Below are positions 26,385 to 34,669 of a stretch of DNA of 64,000 nucleotides, in pieces. A model generated the notes under the pieces. It did no database searches. It was not told the DNA's origin and saw only the letters and a program-made list of their open reading frames with translations. The position numbers were made by a program, and so were the translations under genes. The stretch spans positions 62,001 to 126,000 of the forward strand of contig CAYPNF010000021.1 in assembly GCA_964411985.1 (NCBI GenBank), written 5' to 3'. This DNA is from CAYPNF01 sp964411985 (lineage in GTDB: Bacteria > Verrucomicrobiota > Verrucomicrobiia > Limisphaerales > J093). How positions within the stretch are numbered: the stretch's first letter is position 1; every line of letters begins with the position of its first letter.

Positions 26385-27791
26385 CTACCGAGTGGGCATG
26401 TTTCCGAGTTGGGATGGAGCGGAGACGGGACCTGAAGCAGCCGCCTGAAGCCGTGCTCGCGCTTGTTCCAACTCACGCAGACGAGTCAGGGTATCTCTGA
26501 GTAGAATATTTGCTTCGGCAGATCCCATCCCCTTTGCCTCGTTCCCTTTGGGAAGCCGATCCCGTCGATGAAGGTAGCCAGCCAAGAGGTTTTGATAACC
26601 TTGCACAACTGGATAGGTCTGCTTGGCCGCAGAAGAACCCACGGCTCTGAGACGAGACAACACGCCGAGAAGCGCGGTTCTTTGGGGGCCGCGGCCCCAG
26701 TTCCTGATAACCTCTTCGAGAGATACACTTGACCTTTGCGGCGCTTCATTCGGACTGCGGCGAACCTCGACAGAGATTTGGAGGGCATCTCCAAGCCGTT
26801 CCAGGGTACGCGGAACAGACCAGGCGTACGCGCCGTCACGGCCCGTGAACTGAACCACGCTCAGGGCCCACCATTTCTCGGCATCCAACAACGTGGAAAA
26901 GCGCGCGGAATAGGCATGGAGAAAAGCCGTTTGCCAATTCAGAGCCCTCGGCAGTAGGGAAAGCATGTTCCAAATGGTCTGCGAGCCCTGTGGCATTCGC
27001 AGGAGTTCCTTGACCAACAGGTGCGCGCTGGCCCGGTAATGGGGCAACCCCTCTTCAGATAGGTGCTTCGCTGAGGGGAGGCAGAGCTCATCAAAAGTCA
27101 AGGCAGGTGACGCCAACAAAAACTTCCTCAACTCCAAGGTCTGTTCCACCAGTAACCGACTGCGGGCACTCGACTGCAACTGCCCCCAGGATTGCCCAAC
27201 TTTGCCCACCAAGGGATTCTTCTGGAGAATCAAATCGGCTCCCTCGACCGTCAGCAGATCCCGGGCAAGCCCTTCCACCAACCAGAAAGGCAACTCCACG
27301 TTGCACGGGCCTGGATATCGGTTGGCGATTTCCAGAAGAAGGACCCGCACCAAACCACGCAGCACCTCTTCGGGCTCCACTTCCTCCGCAACATCCACCC
27401 CGTAGATCCACCCGTCCGAATAACGGCTGGAGGTCACCACGACGGCTGGAACAGTACGCCTCGCAGGACGAATACGAACCGCGATCTTGCCCCGCCATTG
27501 GTCCGAGACTCCCAAGCGAAGGAGGAGGGCAGTTTTGACGCGTTCACACGACACCGCTAGAGGATCGATCTCCAGCAGAATCTGCTTGCGGTTCGAAGAC
27601 AGGGCGGTGTTTCCCAGACTTGGGGAGGTAAAGCGATCCCCGTACACTGTGAACTGACCCGAACGACTACGGGCACTGGGGTTCTTGGTATCCACCTCAG
27701 CCGCGTTAACCAAGCCCGACAAAAACACCCACCACGCCAAGCACCAACCAAGCGCTTGTCTGACTGCCAGGGTAGATGACTCAAGTCTCAA
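26385..27791 (-). CDS. Secreted protein with degenerate peptidase-MA-like region, function unknown
   Basis: The 468-residue product has a signal peptide (about 1-31, ending LVNAA). Residues 60-330 resemble the layout of secreted gluzincin-like (peptidase MA) proteins: a beta-rich part, a helix around LRGLVRVLLLEIANRYP, then WLVEGLARDLL as the usual EGLA helix. The zinc motif HExxH is not present at the first helix, so the protein is probably not an active metalloprotease. A C-terminal helical segment ends in a Pro/Ala-rich tail. Such pseudo-enzymes are common in Verrucomicrobiota. The family assignment is inferred from pattern only. Confidence 0.7.
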   Translation of the reverse strand: MRLESSTLAVRQALGWCLAWWVFLSGLVNAAEVDTKNPSARSRSGQFTVYGDRFTSPSLGNTALSSNRKQILLEIDPLAVSCERVKTALLLRLGVSDQWRGKIAVRIRPARRTVPAVVVTSSRYSDGWIYGVDVAEEVEPEEVLRGLVRVLLLEIANRYPGPCNVELPFWLVEGLARDLLTVEGADLILQKNPLVGKVGQSWGQLQSSARSRLLVEQTLELRKFLLASPALTFDELCLPSAKHLSEEGLPHYRASAHLLVKELLRMPQGSQTIWNMLSLLPRALNWQTAFLHAYSARFSTLLDAEKWWALSVVQFTGRDGAYAWSVPRTLERLGDALQISVEVRRSPNEAPQRSSVSLEEVIRNWGRGPQRTALLGVLSRLRAVGSSAAKQTYPVVQGYQNLLAGYLHRRDRLPKGNEAKGMGSAEANILLRDTLTRLRELEQARARLQAAASGPVSAPSQLGNMPTR

Positions 27792-27803
27792 TGCGCCCTC
27801 GCT

Positions 27804-28121
27804 TCACTCGGAAGCAGTGGCCTTAGCCGGTTTCGTCTCCGTCTTGGCAGGGCTGCTGCTCTCCTTTTTCGGAGCCGAACTCTCACTGTCCTTCTTCGCC
27901 GCGGTTTTGTAGCCTTCGCTCCGGTAATCGGTGACGTAAAATCCGCTCCCTTTGAAGAGTAACCCAGCGCCACCACTAATCTGACGGCGAACCTTTCCCT
28001 TCCCCCAAGTTTTTCTGGCACACTTGTTTTTTGGGCAAACCGAGAGGGCGTTCTCGGCAATCGATTGAACAACCTCAAAGTCGCTTCCGCATTTCTCGCA
28101 AATATAATGATAAGTCGGCAT
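27804..28121 (-). CDS. FmdB-family zinc-ribbon protein
   Basis: The 105-residue product starts MPTYHYICEKCGSDFEV, the classic FmdB beginning, with the first CxxC at residues 8-11. The second cysteine pair is CPKNKC, wider than the usual CxxC. The segment GLLFKGSGFYVTDYRS is also typical of the family. The C-terminus is a low-complexity Lys/Ser/Glu/Pro tail. FmdB proteins are putative regulatory zinc ribbons with no settled function. The ATG at 28121 was chosen over an upstream start because the ribbon begins at once. Confidence 0.93.
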   Translation of the reverse strand: MPTYHYICEKCGSDFEVVQSIAENALSVCPKNKCARKTWGKGKVRRQISGGAGLLFKGSGFYVTDYRSEGYKTAAKKDSESSAPKKESSSPAKTETKPAKATASE

Positions 28122-28213
28122 ACTCAGTTTCACCGAAACAACGCGCCGCACTTTCTACTCCCTGCCGCGGAAACGCGCAACCCCTCGTTGGAGAGCAGGA
28201 AACGGGCCCAATT

Positions 28214-28295
28214 CGCGGAGTGGCCTCCTGACCAGGGGGAAGAGTCCCTAGCCCGGGTGAAGAGCCCCGGTTTTCCGGAGGCCACCCTCTCCGCG
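28214..28295 (+). ncRNA. Candidate structured RNA or palindromic element with twin GAAGAG hairpin loops
   Basis: The outer stem pairs 28214-28220 with 28289-28295 (7 bp) and 28221-28228 with 28277-28284 (8 bp), with a CCCT bulge between. Two hairpins lie inside: 28234-28238 with 28245-28249 closing the loop GAAGAG, and 28253-28257 with 28266-28270 closing a loop that contains GAAGAG again. Purine-rich loops on plus suggest that strand is the RNA. It could instead be a REP-like repeat copied elsewhere in the genome. It does not match a riboswitch or RNA family I know. Confidence 0.45.
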
Positions 28296-28409
28296 ATCCC
28301 CATCTCTCACCCGTTCTCCTTGGCGTGAGTAAGACGTTTCGTTTGAATAGTAACGCAATTAATTCTTAATCAGTATGTTACACTCTAAAATCTACCCATC
28401 TCTCCTCCG

Positions 28410-28423
28410 AGTGCATATGCACT
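28410..28423. repeat. Perfect 14-base palindrome AGTGCATATGCACT
   Basis: The site is perfectly self-complementary and flanked by CTCC-rich sequence on both sides. It lies about 150 bases downstream of the pseudopilin stop and about 290 bases upstream of fmdB. It may be a dimeric regulator site, but no target gene is obvious. Confidence 0.4.
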
Positions 28424-28571
28424 TCCTCCTCGAGGCGTTCCTGTTGTTGCTGTTCATAAGTAATATACGTGAGTAAGGCTGAATCCTTACAAACTCTTTT
28501 GCAGAAAAGCAGAAAAACGGAGGATATCGATTTGGGAGCGAGAACCCCTCCCCGGCCGGTCCTAGCGGTAC

Positions 28572-29447
28572 TCACCGAGCACGCACCGTCCCGTGAGCAC
28601 GCAACCAGAGCATGTCAGGGTTATTGGGGGATACTGACATGAACTCCCACTTCTTGGCTTGAGTCCCCATCTGCTGAGATCGCAGCACTTCGGGACTCCG
28701 CCATCGGTGGATCTCCGCATGGCTGTCGGCAAACGTCAGACCACCGGACCCACCGTGATAGCCAGCCGGCACGTTGGGAATCTGATTCCCCACCATATCG
28801 ATCGCGAATTCGCCGTCATCAATACTATCGTCCCGCTCGTCCACCAACACGATCGCTTGGCTCGGTGAGAAAACAGACAGGTCGGAATTCTTGCGGAAGG
28901 TAACATACCCATCGTTCCACGGCAGTGTACGAGACCCCATCCAGACGCTCATGGAAACCGTGCGCACGACCCGATATCGGACACCGCCCTCCAAGGCGGT
29001 CACCTTGCTGGCCATGCATCGGTAAACGTCAGCCGACTTGGCATAAGGCCCGAGCACTCCATACCGCGAGTCCAGAAGGAGTTCGGTGTTGGTATTGTCC
29101 TTGTTGTTGACCTGCCGGGGATCGAGCCACCCGCTAACCCAGTTTGCCCGGTCCGGAACGCGACTTGCCTGATCTTGCCAGTGGTTTCCTGCCAGCGTAT
29201 CCCGGTTGTCATCCGCATACATCAGCCAAGCCAATTGCAGTTGCTTCAGGTTCCCCATGCAATGGGTGGCCGTAGCCTTGGCTTTGGCCTTGGACAGAGC
29301 GGGCAGGAGCATGCCCGCTAAGATGGCGATAATGGCGATCACCACCAGCAACTCGATCAAGGTGAAGCCGAAGCGGCGCTCGCGTGGCAAATCGATGTGC
29401 CCAGCCCTCGGAACCGCCGGTCTTCCTGACATTGGATGGATAGTCAT
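28572..29447 (-). CDS. Type II secretion-type pseudopilin (N-methylation domain, DUF1559-like)
   Basis: From the ATG at 29447 the product has 291 residues. The prepilin leader ends RRFG and is followed by the mature start FTLIELLVVIAIIAILAGMLLPAL, given here only as a motif cut at G/F with Glu at +5. Next comes MGNLKQLQLAWLMYADDNRD, usual for this Verrucomicrobiota/Planctomycetes family, and a C-terminal part with GYHGGSGGLTFADSHAEIHRW. These proteins are abundant paralogues, anchored in the membrane or exported by a pilus-like system, with unknown substrates. AGGGGA lies seven bases before the start. Confidence 0.93.
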   Translation of the reverse strand: MTIHPMSGRPAVPRAGHIDLPRERRFGFTLIELLVVIAIIAILAGMLLPALSKAKAKATATHCMGNLKQLQLAWLMYADDNRDTLAGNHWQDQASRVPDRANWVSGWLDPRQVNNKDNTNTELLLDSRYGVLGPYAKSADVYRCMASKVTALEGGVRYRVVRTVSMSVWMGSRTLPWNDGYVTFRKNSDLSVFSPSQAIVLVDERDDSIDDGEFAIDMVGNQIPNVPAGYHGGSGGLTFADSHAEIHRWRSPEVLRSQQMGTQAKKWEFMSVSPNNPDMLWLRAHGTVRAR

Positions 29448-29623
29448 GTGCAGTTCCCCTTCGGGTTCGCGGCCGCAACCTACGACGGCGTCGTTGGGAT
29501 CCCCCAAGACATCCCGCCATCCCTAGGCCGGGTCAAGGGAATTCGCTTTCCTGGCCATCTTTTCCTCGAAACCAAGAAGGATTTGGAGGGAGGTGGCGTA
29601 TTCCTGTATAAAGGCAAAACAAC

Positions 29624-30436
29624 ATGAAGAAAAATGCAGGGTATTGGATCTGTGTCCTGAGTTCTACGATCTGGCTGGGATCGATCGGTTCGGTGGGCCA
29701 GCAGGGGCCACCCCCATCCGGGCCAGTGCTTCCGAGTCAGCGGGGGACGATCCCAATGGCTCCTGCCGGACAGGTGTCCGCGACCGGGCTCACCAAGTTC
29801 AACCTGGATTTTCCGGGAGGAACACCGGGCAAACTGATCGCCGCCATCGAGAAAGCCATGGGAAGGAAGTTGAACGCGATTGTCCCGGAAGATTCGGCGG
29901 ATGTCACCCTCCCCGCCCTCAAGATGGAGCAGGTCGACGTCTATCAACTGTTCCATGCCCTTGGAGCAGCGAGCAGGAAGCAGGTGGCGGTGCCCAACGC
30001 CCGCGGCCCGGCATTCGGAAGCAACTACCAGCTCGTCGAGACGGGCTACAGTTTTGAGCCAGGATCAAGGGGGGAGGGCCTAACAGACAACACGATCTGG
30101 TGTTTCACCGTGATGAAGGCGGTACCGCCACCAGCGAACACGCCGGCAAGAGTCTGCCGGTTCTACTCCCTCGCGCCTTACTTGGAACGTCAATTGACGG
30201 TGGATGATATTACCACCGCGATCGAGACCGCATGGAAGATGCTCGGAGAGAGCCCGACGCCGAAGATCAGTTTTCACAAAGACACGAAGCTGTTGATTGC
30301 GGTGGGAGAAGCGGGCAAACTCGAAACAATCGATGCTGTGCTCCAGGCACTTGAGCTGCCCAAGGCGTTGAAACCGGTACCAGGCCCTAGCGCCCCGCCC
30401 ATGATGCCAGAAGGACCGCCGACGCGCGGTTCGTAG
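29624..30436 (+). CDS. Secreted protein of unknown function
   Basis: The 270-residue product has a signal peptide (about 1-25, ending GSVGQQ), a Pro-rich stretch (26-48), and a mixed alpha/beta part. The segment FPGGTPGKLIAAIEKAMGRK followed by VTLPALKMEQVDVYQLFHAL resembles the secretin N0/STN-type pattern seen in proteins that bind secretins or TonB partners. The end is again Pro-rich. It precedes the ECF sigma gene on the same strand by about 100 bases and may be regulated with it. The STN resemblance is tentative. Confidence 0.7.
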   Translation: MKKNAGYWICVLSSTIWLGSIGSVGQQGPPPSGPVLPSQRGTIPMAPAGQVSATGLTKFNLDFPGGTPGKLIAAIEKAMGRKLNAIVPEDSADVTLPALKMEQVDVYQLFHALGAASRKQVAVPNARGPAFGSNYQLVETGYSFEPGSRGEGLTDNTIWCFTVMKAVPPPANTPARVCRFYSLAPYLERQLTVDDITTAIETAWKMLGESPTPKISFHKDTKLLIAVGEAGKLETIDAVLQALELPKALKPVPGPSAPPMMPEGPPTRGS

Positions 30437-30538
30437 TCGGACCTTGCCAGCAAACCATGGATCGATTTGGGTTTTCAGTTGCATCAACCGAAGGTTCACG
30501 CGAGTCCGGTGGGGTCGGGATCGGGCCGACCGCTGGAG

Positions 30539-31084
30539 GTGGCGGAGCTGACCCGGAACATGACCTCGGGGGACGAATCGGCCTACCGGGTCTTTTACGA
30601 GAATTACTGTGACCGTTTGTGGCGCTATCTGCTCGTAGTCTCCAAGGGAAACGAGCAGGCCACTGCCGAAGCTCTGCAGGCAACTATGGTCCGCGTCGTC
30701 CGTCATATGAAACCCTTCCCCAATGACCGCGTTTTCTGGGGCTGGCTCTCCGTGCTGGCCCGCACGGCACTGAGTGACCAATCCCGAAAACATCGGCGTT
30801 ACCTCGCGTTCCTCGACCGGTTCTTCTGGCACAAACGCGTCGAACAGTCAGTAGCGCCACCGCAAGCAGAGCCGGACGATGCACTACTAGCCCTCCTCGA
30901 CCGGAACCTGGCGACTCTCCCTGTGGAGGAGCAAGACCTGCTGGAATGGAAATACACCGAGGGCCGTTCCGTTCGAGAAATTGCCCATACCTTGAACCTC
31001 TCGGAAAAGGCCATCGAATCCCGGCTAGTGCGGATCCGACGGAGGCTCAAAGACGCGCTGTTGAGTGGATTGAAACATGAGTGA
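30539..31084 (+). CDS. ECF-type RNA polymerase sigma factor
   Basis: This is an extracytoplasmic-function sigma factor of about 181 residues. Region 2 begins at GDESAYRVFYENYCDRLWRY and continues through AEALQATMVRVVRHM. Region 4 has LPVEEQDLLEWKYTEGRSV then IAHTLNLSEKAIESRLVRIRRRL, a clear helix-turn-helix. The start is uncertain: GTG 30539 gives the normal distance to region 2, TTG 30467 and ATG 30560 are in frame. It overlaps the next gene by eight bases (ATGAGTGA), the usual sigma/anti-sigma arrangement. The linker between regions 2 and 4 is ordinary. Confidence 0.9.
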   Translation: MAELTRNMTSGDESAYRVFYENYCDRLWRYLLVVSKGNEQATAEALQATMVRVVRHMKPFPNDRVFWGWLSVLARTALSDQSRKHRRYLAFLDRFFWHKRVEQSVAPPQAEPDDALLALLDRNLATLPVEEQDLLEWKYTEGRSVREIAHTLNLSEKAIESRLVRIRRRLKDALLSGLKHE

Positions 31085-31574
31085 ATTGCCAAACCAATCC
31101 CGTTTGCTGAGCGACACGCTGGCTGAAGGCTCCGACACGGCCTTCCGAGAGCTGCTGCTGGAGGAGACGTTGCGCCGGGTGCGGTCTCGCCGACGTGCTC
31201 GGCAATTCCGTTCCCCTGCGTTGGTTCTTGCGATGTTGGCCACCTCCGCAGCCCTCCTGTGGCATCAGCACAAGCGCGAGTCGGGTGGCCAAGGAGATGG
31301 GAATGCCTCCCTGGTCGTGACCACCCATCCCTTGGAGAAGGAAGCCTGGGTGAAGACGCAGCCACTTTCCGCCGAGCTCTGGGTCCACTCGCACCCGAGC
31401 GCCGAGATCGTGATGACGGCTGCAGGGGGGGGTAAGCTTCGGGAGATTAGCGACGAGGATCTGCTCTCCTTGGCCGCGCCGAATCCCGCGGTACTGGTGC
31501 GTCACGGCCCGCACCTCGCTGAACTAGTCTTCGCCAATCCCCCGCACGCAGAAGACTCCAGACTCCAAGACTGA
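31077..31574 (+). CDS. Membrane protein, probable anti-sigma factor
   Basis: The 165-residue product has a cytoplasmic N-terminus of about 45 residues, one transmembrane helix at about 46-62 (ALVLAMLATSAALLW) after an arginine-rich stretch, and an extracytoplasmic part of about 100 residues. The start overlaps the sigma gene. Topology and overlap are those of anti-sigma factors, but the N-terminal HxxxCxxC zinc motif is absent. The role is inferred from position. Confidence 0.75.
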   Translation: MSELPNQSRLLSDTLAEGSDTAFRELLLEETLRRVRSRRRARQFRSPALVLAMLATSAALLWHQHKRESGGQGDGNASLVVTTHPLEKEAWVKTQPLSAELWVHSHPSAEIVMTAAGGGKLREISDEDLLSLAAPNPAVLVRHGPHLAELVFANPPHAEDSRLQD

Positions 31575-31691
31575 TACCGGTGGGGGTGGGCACACCAGTC
31601 ACAGTCCGGCGTTGGGCTATCAGGGGCCGCGCCGCGTCTTACCCCCTAAGATCTTCTTGTCTTCGAAACCCAGTCGGTGCGGAATAGGGGC

Positions 31692-33965
31692 ATGGTGCGT
31701 TTCTTCATAAGTTGCTTTTTGGCGACTGCGGTGTGTTTCGGGCAGACTCAGCCAAAGTCGGGCTTGGAGATTGAATCCGGCCGATATCCGTCCCAAGAAC
31801 AGGCTCAGGCCGCGTGGGTGCCCGTAAGCGGATCCTCGCCCGTGTTGGTGCAGAAGCAGGGCGACCAAACCTCGTTGCAGCTGCGGTGCAATTTCGAGGC
31901 AAAAGACCTAGACCGCGGCTGTTGGGATCGGAAAGTGGCACTGGATCTGGGAGGATGCCGCCGGATCGAGTTCGATGTATTCTGTAAGGATCCCACTCCC
32001 GTCTCCTACTTCAGTCTCTATTTTCAGAGTGGAAATGGCTGGTATCACGGAATCTTCTATCCCGAGTCGCAAACTGACTGGAATCGAGTCGTCCTGGACA
32101 AGAAGAGCTTTGTCGAGGAGGGCCAGCCTGCCGGATGGTCGCAAATCAGTTGCATCCGACTGTCCGCATGGCGTGGCAAAGCCCAGAACACGGAATTCAA
32201 CCTTCGGAACCTCCGTCAAACGGGCCTATTGGGACAGGACGTGGCGGTGGCCATCGTGCGGGCAGATTCCCTGAGCAAGGGCGACTCAGGCCAGTCACGA
32301 CTGGTGGAGGCTCGATGCAAGTTCCTAGCAGAGGCGCTGGACGAAAGTGGCGTCGGATGCGCAGTATTGAGCGACGCGGATGCGAATCCAGTACGTTTGA
32401 AGGGAGCTCGTTTAGTCATTCTACCCCATAACTCGGAGCTGCCTGGCCCGATGCTTGAGAGTCTGAGGCAACGAGCTCGCGAAGGGGTGAAATTCCTGGT
32501 ACTGGGCAAGGTACCCCCCGGGTTGCAGGAGGCGCTCAACGAATCGGGCGAAAAGGCGATCTCATCGGGCAACATCAAGCGGCCTGAGGTCACAGCGGGC
32601 CGCTGGACGGCGTTGCCCGAGGACCTGGTCCCCGGGGGCACACCGCAGGAGAAAAAGAGGAAGTTACTGCTGGCTGCAGGTGAGCTGGAGCCGTTGATTT
32701 GGAAGGAGGCGATCCAGTCGCGGTTGAGCAGTGTAGGAGTCATAGGGGGGCATAAGGACCTGGACTCCACCGCCAAGGCGATCAAGAAGGCCAAACCGGC
32801 AAACGCCAAAGCCAGGGCCGACCTGAAGTCGAGTCTTGATCTGCGCCGTCAAGCCGAGACGCTGTTGTCTCGAGGGAAATACGAGGAGGCACTGCAGCAT
32901 GCAAACAATGCAGTCCTAACGGCGGAGCGAGCGTGGTGCCGCATCCAACCCTCCCAAACGCGGGAGTTCCGGGCGTTCTGGTGCCACGATGCCTACGGGG
33001 TGGCCGGCATGAGTTGGGACGAGGCGGCCAAGCGACTGGCGGAAGCTGGCTTCACAGCGGTGATCCCCAATATGCTCTGGGGAGGAGTCGCCTACTACGA
33101 GAGTCAGATTCTGCCGGTGTCGAGCGAGGTCAAAACGCGCGGGGATGCCATCGCTCAATGCCTGGAGGCCTGTCGCAAGTACGGCCTGGAGGTGCATGTG
33201 TGGAAAGTGAACTGGTACTGCAGCGGCGGCACTCCTAAGGAGTTTCTAGAGCGGATGCGAAAGGAAGGCCGACTTCAGGCCGATGTGACGGAAAAGGAAG
33301 AACCGTGGCTGTGTCCGTCTCATCCGGAAAACCAGAAACTCGAAATCGACTCCATGCTGGAGGTAGCGAGGCGCTATCCAGTCGATGGTTTGCATTTCGA
33401 TTATATCCGGTATCCCTCGGCCGACCACTGTTTCTGCCCTGGGTGCAAGACCCGATTTGAATCGGCCGCCGGACAGGCCCTGGGGCAATGGCCCAAAGAC
33501 GTTCTCGCAGGTGGCAGGCTTCGCACCGAATGGCTGGATTGGCGGCGCAAGAACATCGCCACCGTGGTTCGGGAGGTTCGCGAGAAGACTCGAGTCCTCC
33601 ACCCCAAACTGAAGGTCTCCGCAGCAGTGTGGCCACTGTGGCCGAGCGACCGAGACACCCTGGGACAGGACTGGAAGGCGTGGTGCGACGCTGGATGGAT
33701 GGATTTCGTGTGTCCGATGGACTACATGTCGGGACAGCGTCGATTCGAGAGTACGATCCGCGACCAAATCCAATGGGCTGGCAAGACTCCGTGCTATCCT
33801 GGCATTGGCCCCAGCGCCACGCCGGCCCTCAAAACCGACGGGGTCATCGCCCAGATCCAGGCTACCCGAAAAGCCCAGACCGGAGGATTCGTGATCTTCA
33901 ACTACGGAAGGACGGAAGCCGAAGGCCTCCTGCCGCTCCTAGGACTGGGCTGTACCGCACGGTGA
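31692..33965 (+). CDS. Secreted GHL10-type glycoside hydrolase-like protein
   Basis: From the ATG at 31692 the product has 757 residues: a signal peptide (1-20, ending CFGQ), an N-terminal beta-rich domain that may bind carbohydrate, a helical stretch at about 340-415, and a C-terminal TIM-barrel of the GHL10 (DUF187) family at about 420-745. The barrel has EFRAFWCHDAYGVAGMSWDE at its start. YPVDGLHFDYIRYP carries the likely catalytic acidic residues, and FVCPMDYMS follows. The CFCPGCKTRF cysteine cluster may bind a metal. The target glycan is unknown. A GTG at 31677 is an alternative start. Confidence 0.88.
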   Translation: MVRFFISCFLATAVCFGQTQPKSGLEIESGRYPSQEQAQAAWVPVSGSSPVLVQKQGDQTSLQLRCNFEAKDLDRGCWDRKVALDLGGCRRIEFDVFCKDPTPVSYFSLYFQSGNGWYHGIFYPESQTDWNRVVLDKKSFVEEGQPAGWSQISCIRLSAWRGKAQNTEFNLRNLRQTGLLGQDVAVAIVRADSLSKGDSGQSRLVEARCKFLAEALDESGVGCAVLSDADANPVRLKGARLVILPHNSELPGPMLESLRQRAREGVKFLVLGKVPPGLQEALNESGEKAISSGNIKRPEVTAGRWTALPEDLVPGGTPQEKKRKLLLAAGELEPLIWKEAIQSRLSSVGVIGGHKDLDSTAKAIKKAKPANAKARADLKSSLDLRRQAETLLSRGKYEEALQHANNAVLTAERAWCRIQPSQTREFRAFWCHDAYGVAGMSWDEAAKRLAEAGFTAVIPNMLWGGVAYYESQILPVSSEVKTRGDAIAQCLEACRKYGLEVHVWKVNWYCSGGTPKEFLERMRKEGRLQADVTEKEEPWLCPSHPENQKLEIDSMLEVARRYPVDGLHFDYIRYPSADHCFCPGCKTRFESAAGQALGQWPKDVLAGGRLRTEWLDWRRKNIATVVREVREKTRVLHPKLKVSAAVWPLWPSDRDTLGQDWKAWCDAGWMDFVCPMDYMSGQRRFESTIRDQIQWAGKTPCYPGIGPSATPALKTDGVIAQIQATRKAQTGGFVIFNYGRTEAEGLLPLLGLGCTAR

Positions 33966-33987
33966 TAAGCCGCCCGGACCAACCTGG

Positions 33988-34593
33988 CTACATCATCCAA
34001 GCTCGAATCGTCTCGATGGTTGCATACGCTGAGAAGATCAGCGCGATGTACCAAAGAGCCTTCCGTTTGGTAAGCAGGCAGAGCGATCCTAGCGCAATCG
34101 CAACTTGGTACACAGCAACGGCTTGCCCCATTCGCCCTCCCTTGGCGCTTGCCTGTGCTGCTTCCTTTCGGTCGGCGTCCCGCTGCTCCTCCAACTTCTT
34201 CGCTTGTTGCGTGATCTCAGCCTTTTCTTTCTCGTACTTCTCGATCTTGAGCTTGGCCTTCTCTTCGGAGGCCGGATCGGTCTTGCCACTTGCCTGTTCG
34301 CGCGCCAGTTCGTAGAGGTTCTGTTTGATGGACTTAGCCTGGTAGTACGCCCACTGGTCTGACGCCTGGGATTGGTTGTAGGTGGCATCGTTCAAGCGGA
34401 CCAAAACCCGGCTGGAGTACTTGCCAGCCCACTGGTTTGCCACTGCCGCGAGCACCGCGATAAAGACCAGAGACAAGGATGTGTACTTTGTCCAAGCCTC
34501 CTTCTTTTCTTTTTCCTTCTGGGCGGAGCGATCGGCCTTCAGATCTGCAATAAACCCCTTCAGATCTCTGAGTTCCTGCTGTAGGTCGTTCAT
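33988..34593 (-). CDS. DUF4337 membrane protein
   Basis: The 201-residue product has a charged N-terminal helix, a transmembrane helix at about 38-56 (TSLSLVFIAVLAAVANQW), the segment NDATYNQSQASDQWAYYQAKS typical of DUF4337, a coiled coil at about 95-150 and two C-terminal membrane helices near 160-195. DUF4337 proteins have no known function. The gene stands alone between convergent and same-strand genes. Confidence 0.88.
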   Translation of the reverse strand: MNDLQQELRDLKGFIADLKADRSAQKEKEKKEAWTKYTSLSLVFIAVLAAVANQWAGKYSSRVLVRLNDATYNQSQASDQWAYYQAKSIKQNLYELAREQASGKTDPASEEKAKLKIEKYEKEKAEITQQAKKLEEQRDADRKEAAQASAKGGRMGQAVAVYQVAIALGSLCLLTKRKALWYIALIFSAYATIETIRAWMM

Positions 34594-34669
34594 AGCTCAA
34601 ACAAAAACGGGCTGGTAAATACTGGGTCCACAAGCGGCAGTAAAGGGGAATCTTCGCCGCCTCACGAGG

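Larger units (their letters stand above)
28122..28571. other. Intergenic region of 450 bases with structured element and AT-rich pocket
   Basis: No convincing gene. Its left half is GC-rich and holds the three-way-junction element at 28214-28295. Its right half from about 28330 is clearly richer in A and T than the surroundings. It holds ATTAA-TTC-TTAAT (28358-28370), a perfect 14-base palindrome (28410-28423), and CCTCGAGG (28428-28435). A 65-codon minus-strand frame at 28378-28575 was judged not coding. Confidence 0.6.

Noticed and set aside
28378..28575. 65-codon minus-strand frame beginning GTG over the pseudopilin stop
   Set aside because: The four-base overlap looked like coupling, but the translation is compositionally odd and the sequence is AT-rich and palindromic, unlike coding neighbours.
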